DNA of 64,000 bases. Origin: Solirubrobacter sp035555675. Lineage in GTDB: Bacteria > Actinomycetota > Thermoleophilia > Solirubrobacterales > Solirubrobacteraceae. How positions within the stretch are numbered: the first letter of the stretch is position 1; each line of letters begins with the position of its first letter. The notes below the pieces were generated by a model, which was given only the letters and a program-made list of their open reading frames with translations, was not told the origin of the DNA and did no database searches. Position numbers and translations under genes: made by a program. The stretch is from NCBI GenBank assembly GCA_035555675.1, contig DATMGH010000124.1, positions 1 to 64,000 of the forward strand. Reading direction: 5' to 3'. Below, one piece after another: positions 25,575-34,427 of this stretch.

Positions 25575-27221
25575 ATGCGCCGTTCCCTCCTCGCCGTCAC
25601 CGCTGCCGCCATGCTGGGTGCGCCGACCGCCGCGCGCGCGGCCGAGGGGGACATCATCGTCCAGCGCGTGCCCGGCGCCGACGCGGCGGACGTGCGCAAG
25701 GACGCGAAGGTCAAGCTCGTGGAGACGCTGCCGCTGGCCCACACCGAGCTGGTGGCGGCGCCGGCCGGCCGCCGCACCCGCGCGCTCGCGGACCTGCAGG
25801 CCAGCGACGACGTCGTCTACGCCGAGCTCGACCGGCCGGTGAGCGCCGCGCGCGCCCCCGACGAGCCGATCTCGACCTCGCTGTGGGCGCTGCGCAACGT
25901 CGGCCAGTGGGTCTACGACCAGAGCGGCGCCGCCGGCGCGGACATCGACGCGGTCGACGCGTGGGCGCGCAGCGAGGGCGAGGGCGTCATGGTCGCGGTC
26001 GTCGACAGCGGCGTCGACGTCGACCACCCCGACCTGCGCGGACAGATCGCGACCAACGCGGTCGAGCTCGGCGGCCTGCCCGGCGTCGACGACGACCGCA
26101 ACGGCAAGATCGACGACGTCGCCGGCTGGGACTTCGTCGACGACGACCCGAACCCCGCCGACCCGCTCGGCCACGGCACGCACGTCGCCGGCACGATCGC
26201 GGCCGCCGGCGCCACCGACGGCGGCGTCGTGGGCGTCGCGCCGAGCGCCAAGCTGTTGCCGCTGCGCGTGCTCGACGCGTCCGGCTCCGGCTACATGAGC
26301 ACGGTCGCCGCCGCGTTCGCCTACGCGGCCGACCGCGGCGTCCGGATCGTCAACGCGTCGATCACGGGCGAGGACTCCCAGACGCTGCGCACCGTGATCA
26401 AGGCCCATCCGAACACGCTCTTCGTCGTCGCCGCGGGCAACGACCACGCCGACGTCGGCACGCGCGCCAACGGCTTCCCCTGCCGTCTGCCGGACCCGAA
26501 CGTGATCTGCGTCGGCGCGACCGACAACCGCGACCAGCCGGCGTCGTTCTCCAACGTCTCCGCGACCGCCGTCGACCTGTTCGCGCCCGGCGTGTCGATC
26601 TACTCGACCTACACGTGGCCGCTGCCGTACTGGTACTTGAGCGGGACCTCGATGGCCGCGCCGCACGTCTCCGGCGCCGCCGCGCTCGCGCTGGCCGCGC
26701 GGCCGGGCGCGTCGACCGAGATGCTGCGCCAGGCGCTGCTGTCGTCGGTCGACGTCAAGCCGAACCTGCGCGGCAAGTCCGCGTCCGGCGGCCGGCTGAA
26801 CGCGAACGCCGCCGTCACCGCGATCCTCCGCGCCGCCGAGCCCGCGCCGACGCCGACCCCGTCGCCCCCGCCGCCGCCTCCACCGCCCGCGCCCGTCCCG
26901 CCCGCGGCCCCGGAGGCGCCGCAGGCGCAGGTGCCTGCGCCGGTCGCGCCACCCGCCGCGCGGCTCACGCGGCTGAGCGTCAAGCGGACGCTGCGCGTCA
27001 CGTTCCGGCTCACGGCGATCGCGCCCGTGCGCTTCTCCGTCACCGCGAAGGGCGCGACGCGCCCGCTCGCGAGCTGGACCTACCGCGGCCACGCCGGCGC
27101 CAACGCGCTGTCGTTCGCCAAGCGGCTCCCGACCGGCCGCAGGCTGCGGCGCGGGACCTACACGCTGCGGGTCGCGACCGGCGGCGGTGCGGCCGCCGTG
27201 CGGCCGTTCCGTGTGCGCTGA
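25575..27221 (+). CDS. Secreted subtilisin-like serine protease (S8)
   Basis: 548 residues. Signal peptide 1-22 (cleavage near ARA-A), then a propeptide-like stretch (about 25-90). The peptidase S8 domain has D144 (VAVVDSGVD), H203 (GHGTHVAG), oxyanion N289 (AAGND) and S359 (SGTSMAAPH). A Pro-rich linker (about 425-465) with runs of Pro leads to a C-terminal basic beta-domain of about 80 residues resembling the tail of the FG-GAP protein in composition. All catalytic residues are present, so it should be active outside the cell. It is followed after 67 nt by the DtxR-type gene on the same strand. Confidence 0.93.
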   Translation: MRRSLLAVTAAAMLGAPTAARAAEGDIIVQRVPGADAADVRKDAKVKLVETLPLAHTELVAAPAGRRTRALADLQASDDVVYAELDRPVSAARAPDEPISTSLWALRNVGQWVYDQSGAAGADIDAVDAWARSEGEGVMVAVVDSGVDVDHPDLRGQIATNAVELGGLPGVDDDRNGKIDDVAGWDFVDDDPNPADPLGHGTHVAGTIAAAGATDGGVVGVAPSAKLLPLRVLDASGSGYMSTVAAAFAYAADRGVRIVNASITGEDSQTLRTVIKAHPNTLFVVAAGNDHADVGTRANGFPCRLPDPNVICVGATDNRDQPASFSNVSATAVDLFAPGVSIYSTYTWPLPYWYLSGTSMAAPHVSGAAALALAARPGASTEMLRQALLSSVDVKPNLRGKSASGGRLNANAAVTAILRAAEPAPTPTPSPPPPPPPPAPVPPAAPEAPQAQVPAPVAPPAARLTRLSVKRTLRVTFRLTAIAPVRFSVTAKGATRPLASWTYRGHAGANALSFAKRLPTGRRLRRGTYTLRVATGGGAAAVRPFRVR

Positions 27222-27288
27222 GCGCACGCCGCCCGCGCGACGGGCATCATCCTAAGAGCATGAGGCTCGCATTACCGGTTCCCGCCTG

Positions 27289-27981
27289 ATGGCCGCGGCC
27301 GAGCGCCAGCGCCCGTCCGAGGCGATCGAGGACTACGCGAAGGCGATCTACTCGCTGGCACGCCACGGCGACGGGACGGTCACGACCAACGCGCTCGCCG
27401 AACGGCTCGGGGTGACGCCCGCGTCCGTCTCCGCGATGGTCAAGAAGCTCGACGAGCGCGGGCTCGTGCGCCACGTGCGCTACAAGGGCGTCGCGCTGAC
27501 GCCGGACGGGGAGCGCGTCGCGCTGGAGATCATGCGTCATCACCGGCTGCTGGAGACGTACCTGGCCGAGCACCTGGGCGTGCCGTGGGACCGCGTGCAC
27601 GAGGAGGCCGAGGCGCTCGAGCACGTCCTCAGCGAGTACCTGGAGGGGCGGATCGCGGCCAAGCTCGGACATCCGACGCACGACCCGCACGGGGACCCGA
27701 TCCCGAACGCCGAGCTGGAGATCGTCGAGGACGAGAGCGCGCGGCTGTCGGACCTCGAGGTCGGCGCGCGCGGGCGCTTCGTGCGCGTGTCGGACTCCGA
27801 TCCCGCGATGCTGCGCTACCTGGGGGAGCGGGGCGTGGCGATCGGGGACGAGCTCGAAGTGCTCGAGCACGCGCCGTTCGACGGGCCGCTGACCGTGCGC
27901 TTCGGTGACGAGGAGCTCGTGCTCGGCGGGCTGCTGGCGCGCGCGATGCGCGTCGAGCGCCACGTATCGTCCCCGGAATGA
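27289..27981 (+). CDS. DtxR family metalloregulator, MntR-like metal site
   Basis: 230 residues. N-terminal HTH at about 8-65 (LAERLGVTPASVSAMVKKLD), dimerisation/metal domain at about 70-135, and a C-terminal SH3/FeoA-like domain at about 155-225. At the DtxR positions of Met10 and Cys102 this protein has Asp (IEDYAK) and Glu (HEEAEALEH). Both are the residues used by manganese-sensing MntR, and the His/Glu set HHRLLE and LEH is kept. It therefore probably responds to Mn(II), perhaps Fe(II). No clear operator was found in the 67-bp leader. Its stop overlaps the VOC gene (ATGA). Confidence 0.88.
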   Translation: MAAAERQRPSEAIEDYAKAIYSLARHGDGTVTTNALAERLGVTPASVSAMVKKLDERGLVRHVRYKGVALTPDGERVALEIMRHHRLLETYLAEHLGVPWDRVHEEAEALEHVLSEYLEGRIAAKLGHPTHDPHGDPIPNAELEIVEDESARLSDLEVGARGRFVRVSDSDPAMLRYLGERGVAIGDELEVLEHAPFDGPLTVRFGDEELVLGGLLARAMRVERHVSSPE

Positions 27982-28370
27982 CCCAGATCACCGGCGTCGA
28001 CTTCGTCGCCATCCAGACCCGCGACCACGCGGCCGCCGCGACGTTCTACGGCGAGACGCTCGGGTTGCCGTTCCTGAAGTCCTGGGGCAGCATGCCCGCG
28101 TCCGAGTACCAGGCCGGCAACCTGACGCTGGCGGTGATGCAGTCCGACGCGTTCGGGCTCGAGTTCGCGCCCGGGAGCGCGCTGATCGCGCTGCAGGTCG
28201 ACGACGTCGCCGCCACGCGCGCGGAGCTGGAGGGCAAGGGCGTGCAGTTCCGCGGCGAGATCCTCGACTCAGGCGTCTGCTTTCAAACGTTCTTCACCGA
28301 CCCGGACGGCAACCCGCTCGGCCTGCACCACCGCTACGCGCCGCCGGAGACCCGCCCGGGCGCCGAGTAG
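27978..28370 (+). CDS. VOC superfamily (glyoxalase/bleomycin-resistance-like) protein
   Basis: 130 residues, a single VOC module: VDFVAIQTRDHAAAATFYGE at the N terminus, a QVDDVAATRAELEGKG middle and FFTDPDGNPLGLHHRY at the end. The metal-site positions His/Gln/Glu are only partly obvious, so catalytic activity is uncertain. ATGA overlaps the regulator stop, suggesting cotranscription. The last 37 nt overlap the 3' end of fdhD on the opposite strand. Confidence 0.85.
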   Translation: MTQITGVDFVAIQTRDHAAAATFYGETLGLPFLKSWGSMPASEYQAGNLTLAVMQSDAFGLEFAPGSALIALQVDDVAATRAELEGKGVQFRGEILDSGVCFQTFFTDPDGNPLGLHHRYAPPETRPGAE

Positions 28371-29089
28371 ACGTTCACGTTCCCGTCGCGGGCGAAGCCG
28401 GCCAGCGTCAGCCCGCGATCGCGCGCGAGCGACACCGCGAGCGACGTGGGCGCGCTGACGCCGACCAGGATCGGCGCGCCCGCGACGGCCGCCTTCTGCA
28501 CGAGCTCGAACGACAGGCGCCCGGAGACGCACAGCACGTGCCCGTGCAGCGGCAGCCAGCCGGAGCGCAGCGCGTGGCCGACCACCTTGTCCATCGCGTT
28601 GTGGCGCCCGACGTCCTCGCGCACGCACAGCAGCTGCCCGGCGGCGTCGAAGAGCCCGGTCGCGTGCAGCCCGCCGGTGCGCTCGAAGCCCGGCTGGTGC
28701 AGGCGGTTCGGCAGGTCGGCCAGCAGCGCCCGCGGCACGACCGGCCCGTCCGGGAGCGGCGGCGCGTGCACCGCGACCTCCTCCAGCGCGCCCTTGCCGC
28801 AGACCCCGCACGAGGACGTCGTGTAGAACGACCGGGCGGACGGCTCGCGGGCCAGCGGCCCGCCGACCTCGATCGTGTTGACCGCGAGGTCGGCGGTCAG
28901 CCCGGCGGGACGGATCGAGTCGATCAGCCCCTCGCCGTACAGGAACCCGAGCGCGAGCTCCTCGTCGTCGCCCGGCGTGCGCATCGTGACCGCCAGCGGC
29001 CGCCCGCCGACGCGGATCTCCAGCGGCTCCTCGACCGCGACCTCGTCGCTGACGCCGTCGTGCTCGACGGCGCGCGTGAGCTCACGCAC
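28334..29089 (-). CDS. fdhD: Formate dehydrogenase accessory sulfurtransferase FdhD
   Basis: 251 residues from GTG 29089. The characteristic SSCGVCGKG gives the CxxC motif that carries sulfur from IscS/NifS-type desulfurases to the molybdenum cofactor of formate dehydrogenase. Further family segments are VEEPLEIRVGG, LALGFLYGEGLI, REDVGRHNAMDKVVG and LVGVSAPTSLAV. It overlaps the end of the fdhA-like gene by 8 nt, so it is translated from the same mRNA. Its last 37 nt run into the convergent VOC gene. Confidence 0.95.
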   Translation of the reverse strand: MRELTRAVEHDGVSDEVAVEEPLEIRVGGRPLAVTMRTPGDDEELALGFLYGEGLIDSIRPAGLTADLAVNTIEVGGPLAREPSARSFYTTSSCGVCGKGALEEVAVHAPPLPDGPVVPRALLADLPNRLHQPGFERTGGLHATGLFDAAGQLLCVREDVGRHNAMDKVVGHALRSGWLPLHGHVLCVSGRLSFELVQKAAVAGAPILVGVSAPTSLAVSLARDRGLTLAGFARDGNVNVYSAPGRVSGGA

Positions 29090-31154
29090 TCGAGAGCGCC
29101 GGCGTCATCGAGGCCTCCTCGCCGATCGGCCGCACGTCGACCGCGATCACCTTGTACTCCGGGCACGACGTGTTGACGTCCATGGAGTTGCCGATCAGCA
29201 GGTTCGTGCGCGTCTCCGGGAAGTGGAACGTGGTGAACACGTGCCCGGGCTCGATCCGCTCGGTCACCTGCGCGGTGATCTCGGTCCGGCCCTGGCGGCT
29301 GCGGATCGAGACCGTGTCGCCGTCGGAGACCCAGAGCCGGGCGGCGTCGTCCGGGTGGATCTCCAGGTAGTCGCGGTCGTTGAGCTCGACGTTGCCGGTG
29401 CGGCGCGTCATCGTGCCCGCGTTGTAGTGCTGCAGGCGGCGGCCCGTGACCAGGATCAGCGGGAACTCGTCGTCGGCCGCGTCGCCCGGCGCCTTGTACG
29501 GCAGCGCGGCGAAGTGCGCGCGCCCGTCCGGGAGCTCGAAGCGCTCGGTGTAGAGGATCGGCGAGTCCGTGCCGTCCGGCGCGACCGGCCACTGCAGGCC
29601 GGTGCGGCCGAGCCGCTCGTAGGAGATCCCGCTCCAGTCGGGCGTCAGCCGGGCGATCTCGTCCATCGTGTCCGAGGGCGACGCCCAGCCCATCTCGTGC
29701 CCGAGCGCCCGCGACAGCGTCGTGATGATGTCGAAGTCCGTGCGCGCGCCGCCGGGCGGGTCGATCGCGGGCGCGACCAGCTGCACGCGCCGTTCGGCGT
29801 TGGTGAACGTGCCGGCCTTCTCGAGGAAGCTCGAGGCAGGCAGGATCACGTCGGCGTACTTGGTCGTCTCGGTCTCGAAGATGTCCTGGCAGACCAGGAA
29901 CTCGAGGCTCTCGAGCGCGGCGACGACGTGCGCGGTGTTCGGGTCGGTCTGCGCGACATCCTCGCCGAAGATGTACATCGCCTTGAGGTCGCCGGCGACC
30001 GCGGCGTCGAACATCTGCGGGATCGTGTAGCCCTTCGCGCGCGGGAGGTCGACGCCCCACGCGGCCTCGAACGAGCGCGCGACCGGCTCGTCGCCGACGC
30101 TGCGGTACGCGGTGAACGTGTCCGGCAGCGCGCCCATGTCCGACGAGCCCTGGACGTTGTTCTGCCCGCGCAGCGGCAACAGCGCGCTGCCCGGGCGGCC
30201 GACGTTGCCGGTCATCAGCGCCACGTTGCAGATCAGCTGCACGACCTCGGAGCCGTAGCGGTGCTCGGTGACCCCGAGCCCCCAGGTCAGGCACGCGGTC
30301 GCGGCCTCGCCGTAGATGTGCGCGGCGCGCACGAGGTCCGCCGCCGGGATGCCGGTGATCTCCTCCACGGCCTCCGGCGTGTACTGCGGCAGCAGCTCCA
30401 GCAGCGCGTCGTAGCCGTTCGTGCGGGCGGCGATGAACGCGGGGTCGGTCAGCCCGTCGCGGTGCAGGACGTGCGCGAGCCCGAGCATCACGGCCGCGTT
30501 GGTCCCGGGGCGCGGGCTCAGGTGCAGCTCGCCGTAGTCGGACAGCTCGATCCGCCGCGGGTCGATCGTCACCAGCCGCAGCCCGCGCAGCACGGCCTGC
30601 TTGATGCGCGCGCCGACGACCGGGTGCGCCTCGGTCGGGTTCGCGCCGATCAGGATCATCGCGCCCGCGTGGTCGACGTCGGCGAACGAGCCGGTGGCGC
30701 CGGACAGCCCGAAGGACTTGCGCAGCGCGAACGACGTCGGCGAGTGGCAGACGCGGCTGCAGTTGTCGATGTTGTTGGTGCCGATCGCGGCGCGCATCAG
30801 GCGCTGCATCGCGTAGCAGTCCTCGTTGGTGGCGCGCGAGGACGCGAGGCCCGCGATCGCGTCCGGCCCGTCGGCGGCCTTGATCCGCGTCAGCTCGCTG
30901 ACGACGCGGTGCAGCGCCTCCTCCCAGCTGGCGATCCGCAGCTCGCCGTTCTCGCGGATCAGCGGCGTGGTGAGCCGGTCGCGGCGGCGGCTGAACTGGT
31001 GCGCGAAGCGGCCCTTCAGGCACGTGTGGCCCTCGTTCGCCGGCCCGTCGAGCGCGGGCGCGATCGTCGCCACCTTGCCGTTGCGCGTGTGCGCCTCCAG
31101 CCGGCAGCCGACCCCGCAGTAGCCGCAGGTGGTCGTGACGCTCGAGTCGAACAT
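29082..31154 (-). CDS. fdhA: Molybdopterin formate dehydrogenase catalytic subunit (Cys type)
   Basis: 690 residues from ATG 31154. The N-terminal [4Fe-4S] site is C10, C13, C17 and C45. The catalytic position is C136 followed by H137 (NCSRVCHSP), so a Cys, not selenocysteine, ligates Mo/W. Further marks are LIGANPTEAHP, LPLRGQNNVQGSSDMG and the C-terminal cofactor cap with TGRRLQHYNAGTMTRR and FHFPETRTN. It is shorter than FdsA (over 900) because the ferredoxin-type N-terminal module is a separate gene (31157-31780), ending 2 nt before. It oxidises formate to CO2 and passes electrons to the diaphorase. Confidence 0.94.
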   Translation of the reverse strand: MFDSSVTTTCGYCGVGCRLEAHTRNGKVATIAPALDGPANEGHTCLKGRFAHQFSRRRDRLTTPLIRENGELRIASWEEALHRVVSELTRIKAADGPDAIAGLASSRATNEDCYAMQRLMRAAIGTNNIDNCSRVCHSPTSFALRKSFGLSGATGSFADVDHAGAMILIGANPTEAHPVVGARIKQAVLRGLRLVTIDPRRIELSDYGELHLSPRPGTNAAVMLGLAHVLHRDGLTDPAFIAARTNGYDALLELLPQYTPEAVEEITGIPAADLVRAAHIYGEAATACLTWGLGVTEHRYGSEVVQLICNVALMTGNVGRPGSALLPLRGQNNVQGSSDMGALPDTFTAYRSVGDEPVARSFEAAWGVDLPRAKGYTIPQMFDAAVAGDLKAMYIFGEDVAQTDPNTAHVVAALESLEFLVCQDIFETETTKYADVILPASSFLEKAGTFTNAERRVQLVAPAIDPPGGARTDFDIITTLSRALGHEMGWASPSDTMDEIARLTPDWSGISYERLGRTGLQWPVAPDGTDSPILYTERFELPDGRAHFAALPYKAPGDAADDEFPLILVTGRRLQHYNAGTMTRRTGNVELNDRDYLEIHPDDAARLWVSDGDTVSIRSRQGRTEITAQVTERIEPGHVFTTFHFPETRTNLLIGNSMDVNTSCPEYKVIAVDVRPIGEEASMTPALSSA

Positions 31155-31156
31155 GG

Positions 31157-31780
31157 CTACCTCACCAGGTCTAGCAAAGAGATCTCCGTGATGGCGTCGG
31201 TCGGGCACGTGTCCGCGCACGCGCCGCACGACACGCACACGCTGTCGCGGAAGCCCTGGTCGAGCCCGGCGGCGACGTTGGCTTCAAAGCCGCGGCCGGT
31301 CGCGGTCAGCGCGAACGTCCCCTGCACCTCGTCGCACGCGCGCACGCAGCGTCCGCAGGAGATGCACAGCTCGTGCTGGAACGCGAGGTAGGGGTGGCGC
31401 TCGTCGCGCTCGACCGCGTGCGTCTCGCCCGGCCAGCGGGGCTCGCCGACGTCGAGCATCCGCGCCACCTGCGCGAGCTCGGTGTGCGGCGCGGGCGCGA
31501 CCGGCAGCTCGGACAGCACGAGCTCGACGATCGCGGCGGCGACGCGGCGCGCGGTCGGGTCGCGCGTGTCGACCGTCATGCCTTCGCGCACGGGCGTCGT
31601 GCAGGACGGGAGCGGCTTGGGCGAGCCCTCGACGGCGACCAGGCAGACGCGGCAGGCGCCGAACGGGGCCTGGCGCTCGTCGAAGCAGAGCGTCGGGATG
31701 TCGCGCCCGCGGGCGGCTTCGAGGATCGTCGTGCCCGGGGGGACGGTGACCTCGTCGCCGTCGATCGTCAGCGTGATCAC
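31157..31780 (-). CDS. Iron-sulfur subunit of NAD-linked formate dehydrogenase (NuoG N-terminus-like)
   Basis: 207 residues from GTG 31780, which overlaps the NuoEF stop (GTGA). Residues about 1-80 form a plant-type [2Fe-2S] ferredoxin domain (LCFDERQAPFGACRVCLVAV and later LPSC). A His/Cys-poor linker follows, then two [4Fe-4S] motifs CISCGRCVRAC and CVSCGACADTC. This is the arrangement found at the N terminus of FdsA, HoxU and NuoG. Here it is a separate polypeptide that should wire the FMN subunit to the catalytic subunit. Confidence 0.92.
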   Translation of the reverse strand: MITLTIDGDEVTVPPGTTILEAARGRDIPTLCFDERQAPFGACRVCLVAVEGSPKPLPSCTTPVREGMTVDTRDPTARRVAAAIVELVLSELPVAPAPHTELAQVARMLDVGEPRWPGETHAVERDERHPYLAFQHELCISCGRCVRACDEVQGTFALTATGRGFEANVAAGLDQGFRDSVCVSCGACADTCPTDAITEISLLDLVR

Positions 31781-33399
31781 AGCTCCTCCGGCCAGTGGGC
31801 GAGGATGCTGCGGATCGGCGCCGGGACCGCACCGCCGTGCGCGCACAGGCTGCCGATCTCGACCGCCTCCAGCAGCTGCTCGAGGCTCGTGCGGTCGATC
31901 GGCGCGCCGGTGGCGAACATCGCGTGGGCGCGCTGCAGGCCGATCCGGCACGGGAAGCACTTGCCGCAGCTCTCGTTGGCGCCGAAGCGCAGCAGGTGCG
32001 TGGCGACCGCGCGCATGTCCGTGTGCGCGTCGAACCCGACGATGCCGCCGTGGCCGACCATGCAGCCCTCGGCCGCGAGCGGCTCGAAGTCGAAGACGGT
32101 GTCGAGCCTGGTGCCGGGCAGGATGCCGCCGAGCGGGCCGCCGATCTGCAGCGCCTTGATCGGCCCGTCCATCCCGCCCGCGACGTCCTCGCACAGCTCG
32201 CGCACGGTCATCCCGAACGGGACCTCGTAGGCGCCGGGGCGGGCGAAGCGCTCGTTGAAGCAGACGAGCTTGGAGCCGGGCGTCGCGTTCGGGCTCAGCG
32301 CCCGGTACGCGTCGGCGCCCTCGCGGGCGATGAACGGGATGTTGCACAGCGTCTCGACGTTGTTGACCACGGTCGGGTGGCCGTGGACGCCGCGCTCGGC
32401 CGGGAACGGCGGGCGCGCGGAGACGGTCCCGCGCAGGCCCTGCAGGCAGGCCAGCAGCGCGGTCTCCTCGCCGACGACGTAGGACCCGCCGCCCTCGACG
32501 ACGTGGACGTCGAAGTGCTCGCCGAGGTGGCCGGCCGCGCGGGCCTGCGCGATCGCGGCGTCCAGCGCGGGCTTGGAGCGCGGGTACTCCGAGCGGGTGA
32601 CGATGAAGCCGTGGCGGGCGCCGACGGCGTGGCCCGCGAGCGCCATGCCCTCCAGCAGCAGGTGCGGGTTGTCCTCCATCAGCAGCTTGTCGATGTAGGA
32701 GCCCGGGTCGCCCTCGTCGCCGTTGGCGACGATCACCTTGTCCGGGTTGGCGGCGCGGGACGCGAACTCCCACTTGACGCCGGCCGGGAAGCCGGCGCCG
32801 CCGCGGCCGCGCACGTCGGCGGCCTTGACGGCGGCGAGCAGCTCGCTCGGGTCGCGCTCGCGGGCGGTGGTGAAGCCCGCCCAGTCGCCGGGGCGGGTGA
32901 GGACGGGCTCGGCGAGCAGGCTGGTGAGGCGCGGCTCCGGCGCCGGCCGGGCGCTGTCGCTCAGGACGCGGTCGAGCACGCCCGGGCCCGCGTCGACCGT
33001 GTCGCCGTCGCGGACCGCGGGGCCGCAGTGGCAGTAGCCGAGGCAGACGGTCTCGGCCAGCGAGACGGACCGGTCCTCGCTGCGCTGGTCGAGGCCGACG
33101 CCGAGCGCGGCCTCGACCGCCTCGACGTGCGCGCCGCCGGTCGCCGCGAAGCACGCGGTCCCGGTGCAGACGCGGACGTGGCGGGCGCCGCGCGGGACCA
33201 GCAGGTCCTCATAGAACGTCGATACGCCGTAGACCGCCGCTTCCGGCAGCCCCGAGCGCTCCGCCGCGACCCGCCGGTCGTCGTCGGTGATCTCCCCCCG
33301 TCGATCCATCGCCTCTTTGAGCACCTCGAGCGCCGTTGGGGCGCCCTGCTCGTGGTGGCGGCGGACCAACTCGACCAGATTGCGCGACACGCCGCCCAT
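31777..33399 (-). CDS. Fused NuoE-NuoF-like diaphorase subunit of formate dehydrogenase
   Basis: 540 residues. Residues about 5-140 are NuoE-like with C78-x4-C83 and C119-x3-C123 for a [2Fe-2S] cluster. Residues about 150-540 are NuoF-like with GRGGAGFPAGVKW (FMN/NADH site), ANGDEGDPGSY and the N3-type cluster ESCGKCFPC plus a later Cys in GSLCAHGG. In other Fds/Hox systems these are two proteins (FdsG and FdsB). Start ATG 33399 is a best guess: no good ribosome site is visible, and GTG 33390 is possible. It transfers electrons from formate to NAD+. First gene of the operon, divergent from the LysR gene. Confidence 0.9.
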   Translation of the reverse strand: MGGVSRNLVELVRRHHEQGAPTALEVLKEAMDRRGEITDDDRRVAAERSGLPEAAVYGVSTFYEDLLVPRGARHVRVCTGTACFAATGGAHVEAVEAALGVGLDQRSEDRSVSLAETVCLGYCHCGPAVRDGDTVDAGPGVLDRVLSDSARPAPEPRLTSLLAEPVLTRPGDWAGFTTARERDPSELLAAVKAADVRGRGGAGFPAGVKWEFASRAANPDKVIVANGDEGDPGSYIDKLLMEDNPHLLLEGMALAGHAVGARHGFIVTRSEYPRSKPALDAAIAQARAAGHLGEHFDVHVVEGGGSYVVGEETALLACLQGLRGTVSARPPFPAERGVHGHPTVVNNVETLCNIPFIAREGADAYRALSPNATPGSKLVCFNERFARPGAYEVPFGMTVRELCEDVAGGMDGPIKALQIGGPLGGILPGTRLDTVFDFEPLAAEGCMVGHGGIVGFDAHTDMRAVATHLLRFGANESCGKCFPCRIGLQRAHAMFATGAPIDRTSLEQLLEAVEIGSLCAHGGAVPAPIRSILAHWPEEL

Positions 33400-33451
33400 C
33401 GTCGCCGCATACGCCCCACTTGTCCAAGTGCTGCGACCAATGCTTTGATAG

Positions 33452-33467
33452 ACACGATCGATCGTGT
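33452..33467. promoter_or_regulatory. 16-bp perfect palindrome over the LysR start codon
   Basis: ACACGATCGATCGTGT is exactly self-complementary, and its right end includes the GTG start (33464-33466) of the LysR gene. It lies in the 64-bp gap between the divergent formate dehydrogenase operon and its regulator. A role as autoregulatory operator is inferred. Confidence 0.5.
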
Positions 33468-34327
33468 TCATCCGCCAGCTCGAGTATCTGGCCGCGCTCG
33501 ACCGCGAGCGCCACTTCGGCCGCGCGGCCGCCGCGTGCCACGCCGCGCAGCCGACGCTGTCGGCCGGGATCCGCGGCCTGGAGCGTGAGCTCGGCATCAC
33601 GCTGGTCCGCCGCGGGCGGGAGTTCGAGGGGCTCACGCCCGAGGGCGAGGTCATCCTCGGATGGGCGCAGCGCGCGCTCGGCGACCTGGAGGCTCTGCGC
33701 CAGGAGGCATCCCGGCTGCGCGGCGGGCTCGAGGGCACGCTGCGGATCGGCGCCATCCCGACGTCGCTGCCGCGCTCGCCGCTGATCACCGCGCGCTTTC
33801 ACGCTCGCCATCCCCGGATGCGCGTGCGGCTGCTGTCGATGACCTCGCGCGAGATCGCGCACGGGCTCGAGCACGGCGAGCTCGAGGCGGGGCTGACGTA
33901 CCTGGACAACGAGCCGCTGGCGGGCGTGGACGCCGTCCCGCTGTGGGTCGAGCACTACCTGCTGGTGTGCGCCGCGGACGCCGACTTCGCCACGTCGGTG
34001 CCGTGGGCGCGGGCCGCGGCGCTCCCGCTCTGCCTGCTCACGCCGGACATGCAGCACCGCCGGATCGTCGACGGCGCGTTCGCGGCCGCCGGCGTGACGC
34101 CCGCGCCGGCGGTCGAGACCAACTCCGTCTCCACCCTGATCGCGCACGCCCGCGCCGGCCTGCCCGGCGTCACGGCCAACACGTGGCTGGACGCGAACCC
34201 GCTGCCGGACGACCTGCGCGCGCTCCCGCTCGTGGCGCCGGAGATCCGGCACACGATCGGGCTCGTCACGCCGGCGTCCGGCGACCGGTCCCCGGTCGTC
34301 GCCGAGCTGCTCCGGCTCTTGGCTTAG
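33464..34327 (+). CDS. LysR family transcriptional regulator
   Basis: 287 residues from GTG 33464. The N-terminal HTH (about 3-62) reads LEYLAALDRERHFGRAAAAC then QPTLSAGIRGLERELG. The effector domain (about 90-285) has the usual two alpha/beta lobes. The position, divergent from the NAD-formate dehydrogenase genes, matches FdsR-like regulators and suggests control by formate or a related anion, but that is inference. A downstream partner gene is absent; a decayed IS region follows. Confidence 0.9.
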   Translation: MFIRQLEYLAALDRERHFGRAAAACHAAQPTLSAGIRGLERELGITLVRRGREFEGLTPEGEVILGWAQRALGDLEALRQEASRLRGGLEGTLRIGAIPTSLPRSPLITARFHARHPRMRVRLLSMTSREIAHGLEHGELEAGLTYLDNEPLAGVDAVPLWVEHYLLVCAADADFATSVPWARAAALPLCLLTPDMQHRRIVDGAFAAAGVTPAPAVETNSVSTLIAHARAGLPGVTANTWLDANPLPDDLRALPLVAPEIRHTIGLVTPASGDRSPVVAELLRLLA

Positions 34328-34427
34328 GGTCGCCGGTTCCAAGGGAGAGCACCGGATGAAGTCGCGCGCTGCTCGCCCCGGGTCCGTTGGATCGCTTTCT
34401 AGCGCCCCGCGCTGACAGCGGCCTGGC

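Noticed and set aside
30740..30760. Possible selenocysteine UGA in the formate dehydrogenase
   Set aside because: The catalytic position reads as an ordinary Cys codon and no in-frame stop interrupts the gene.
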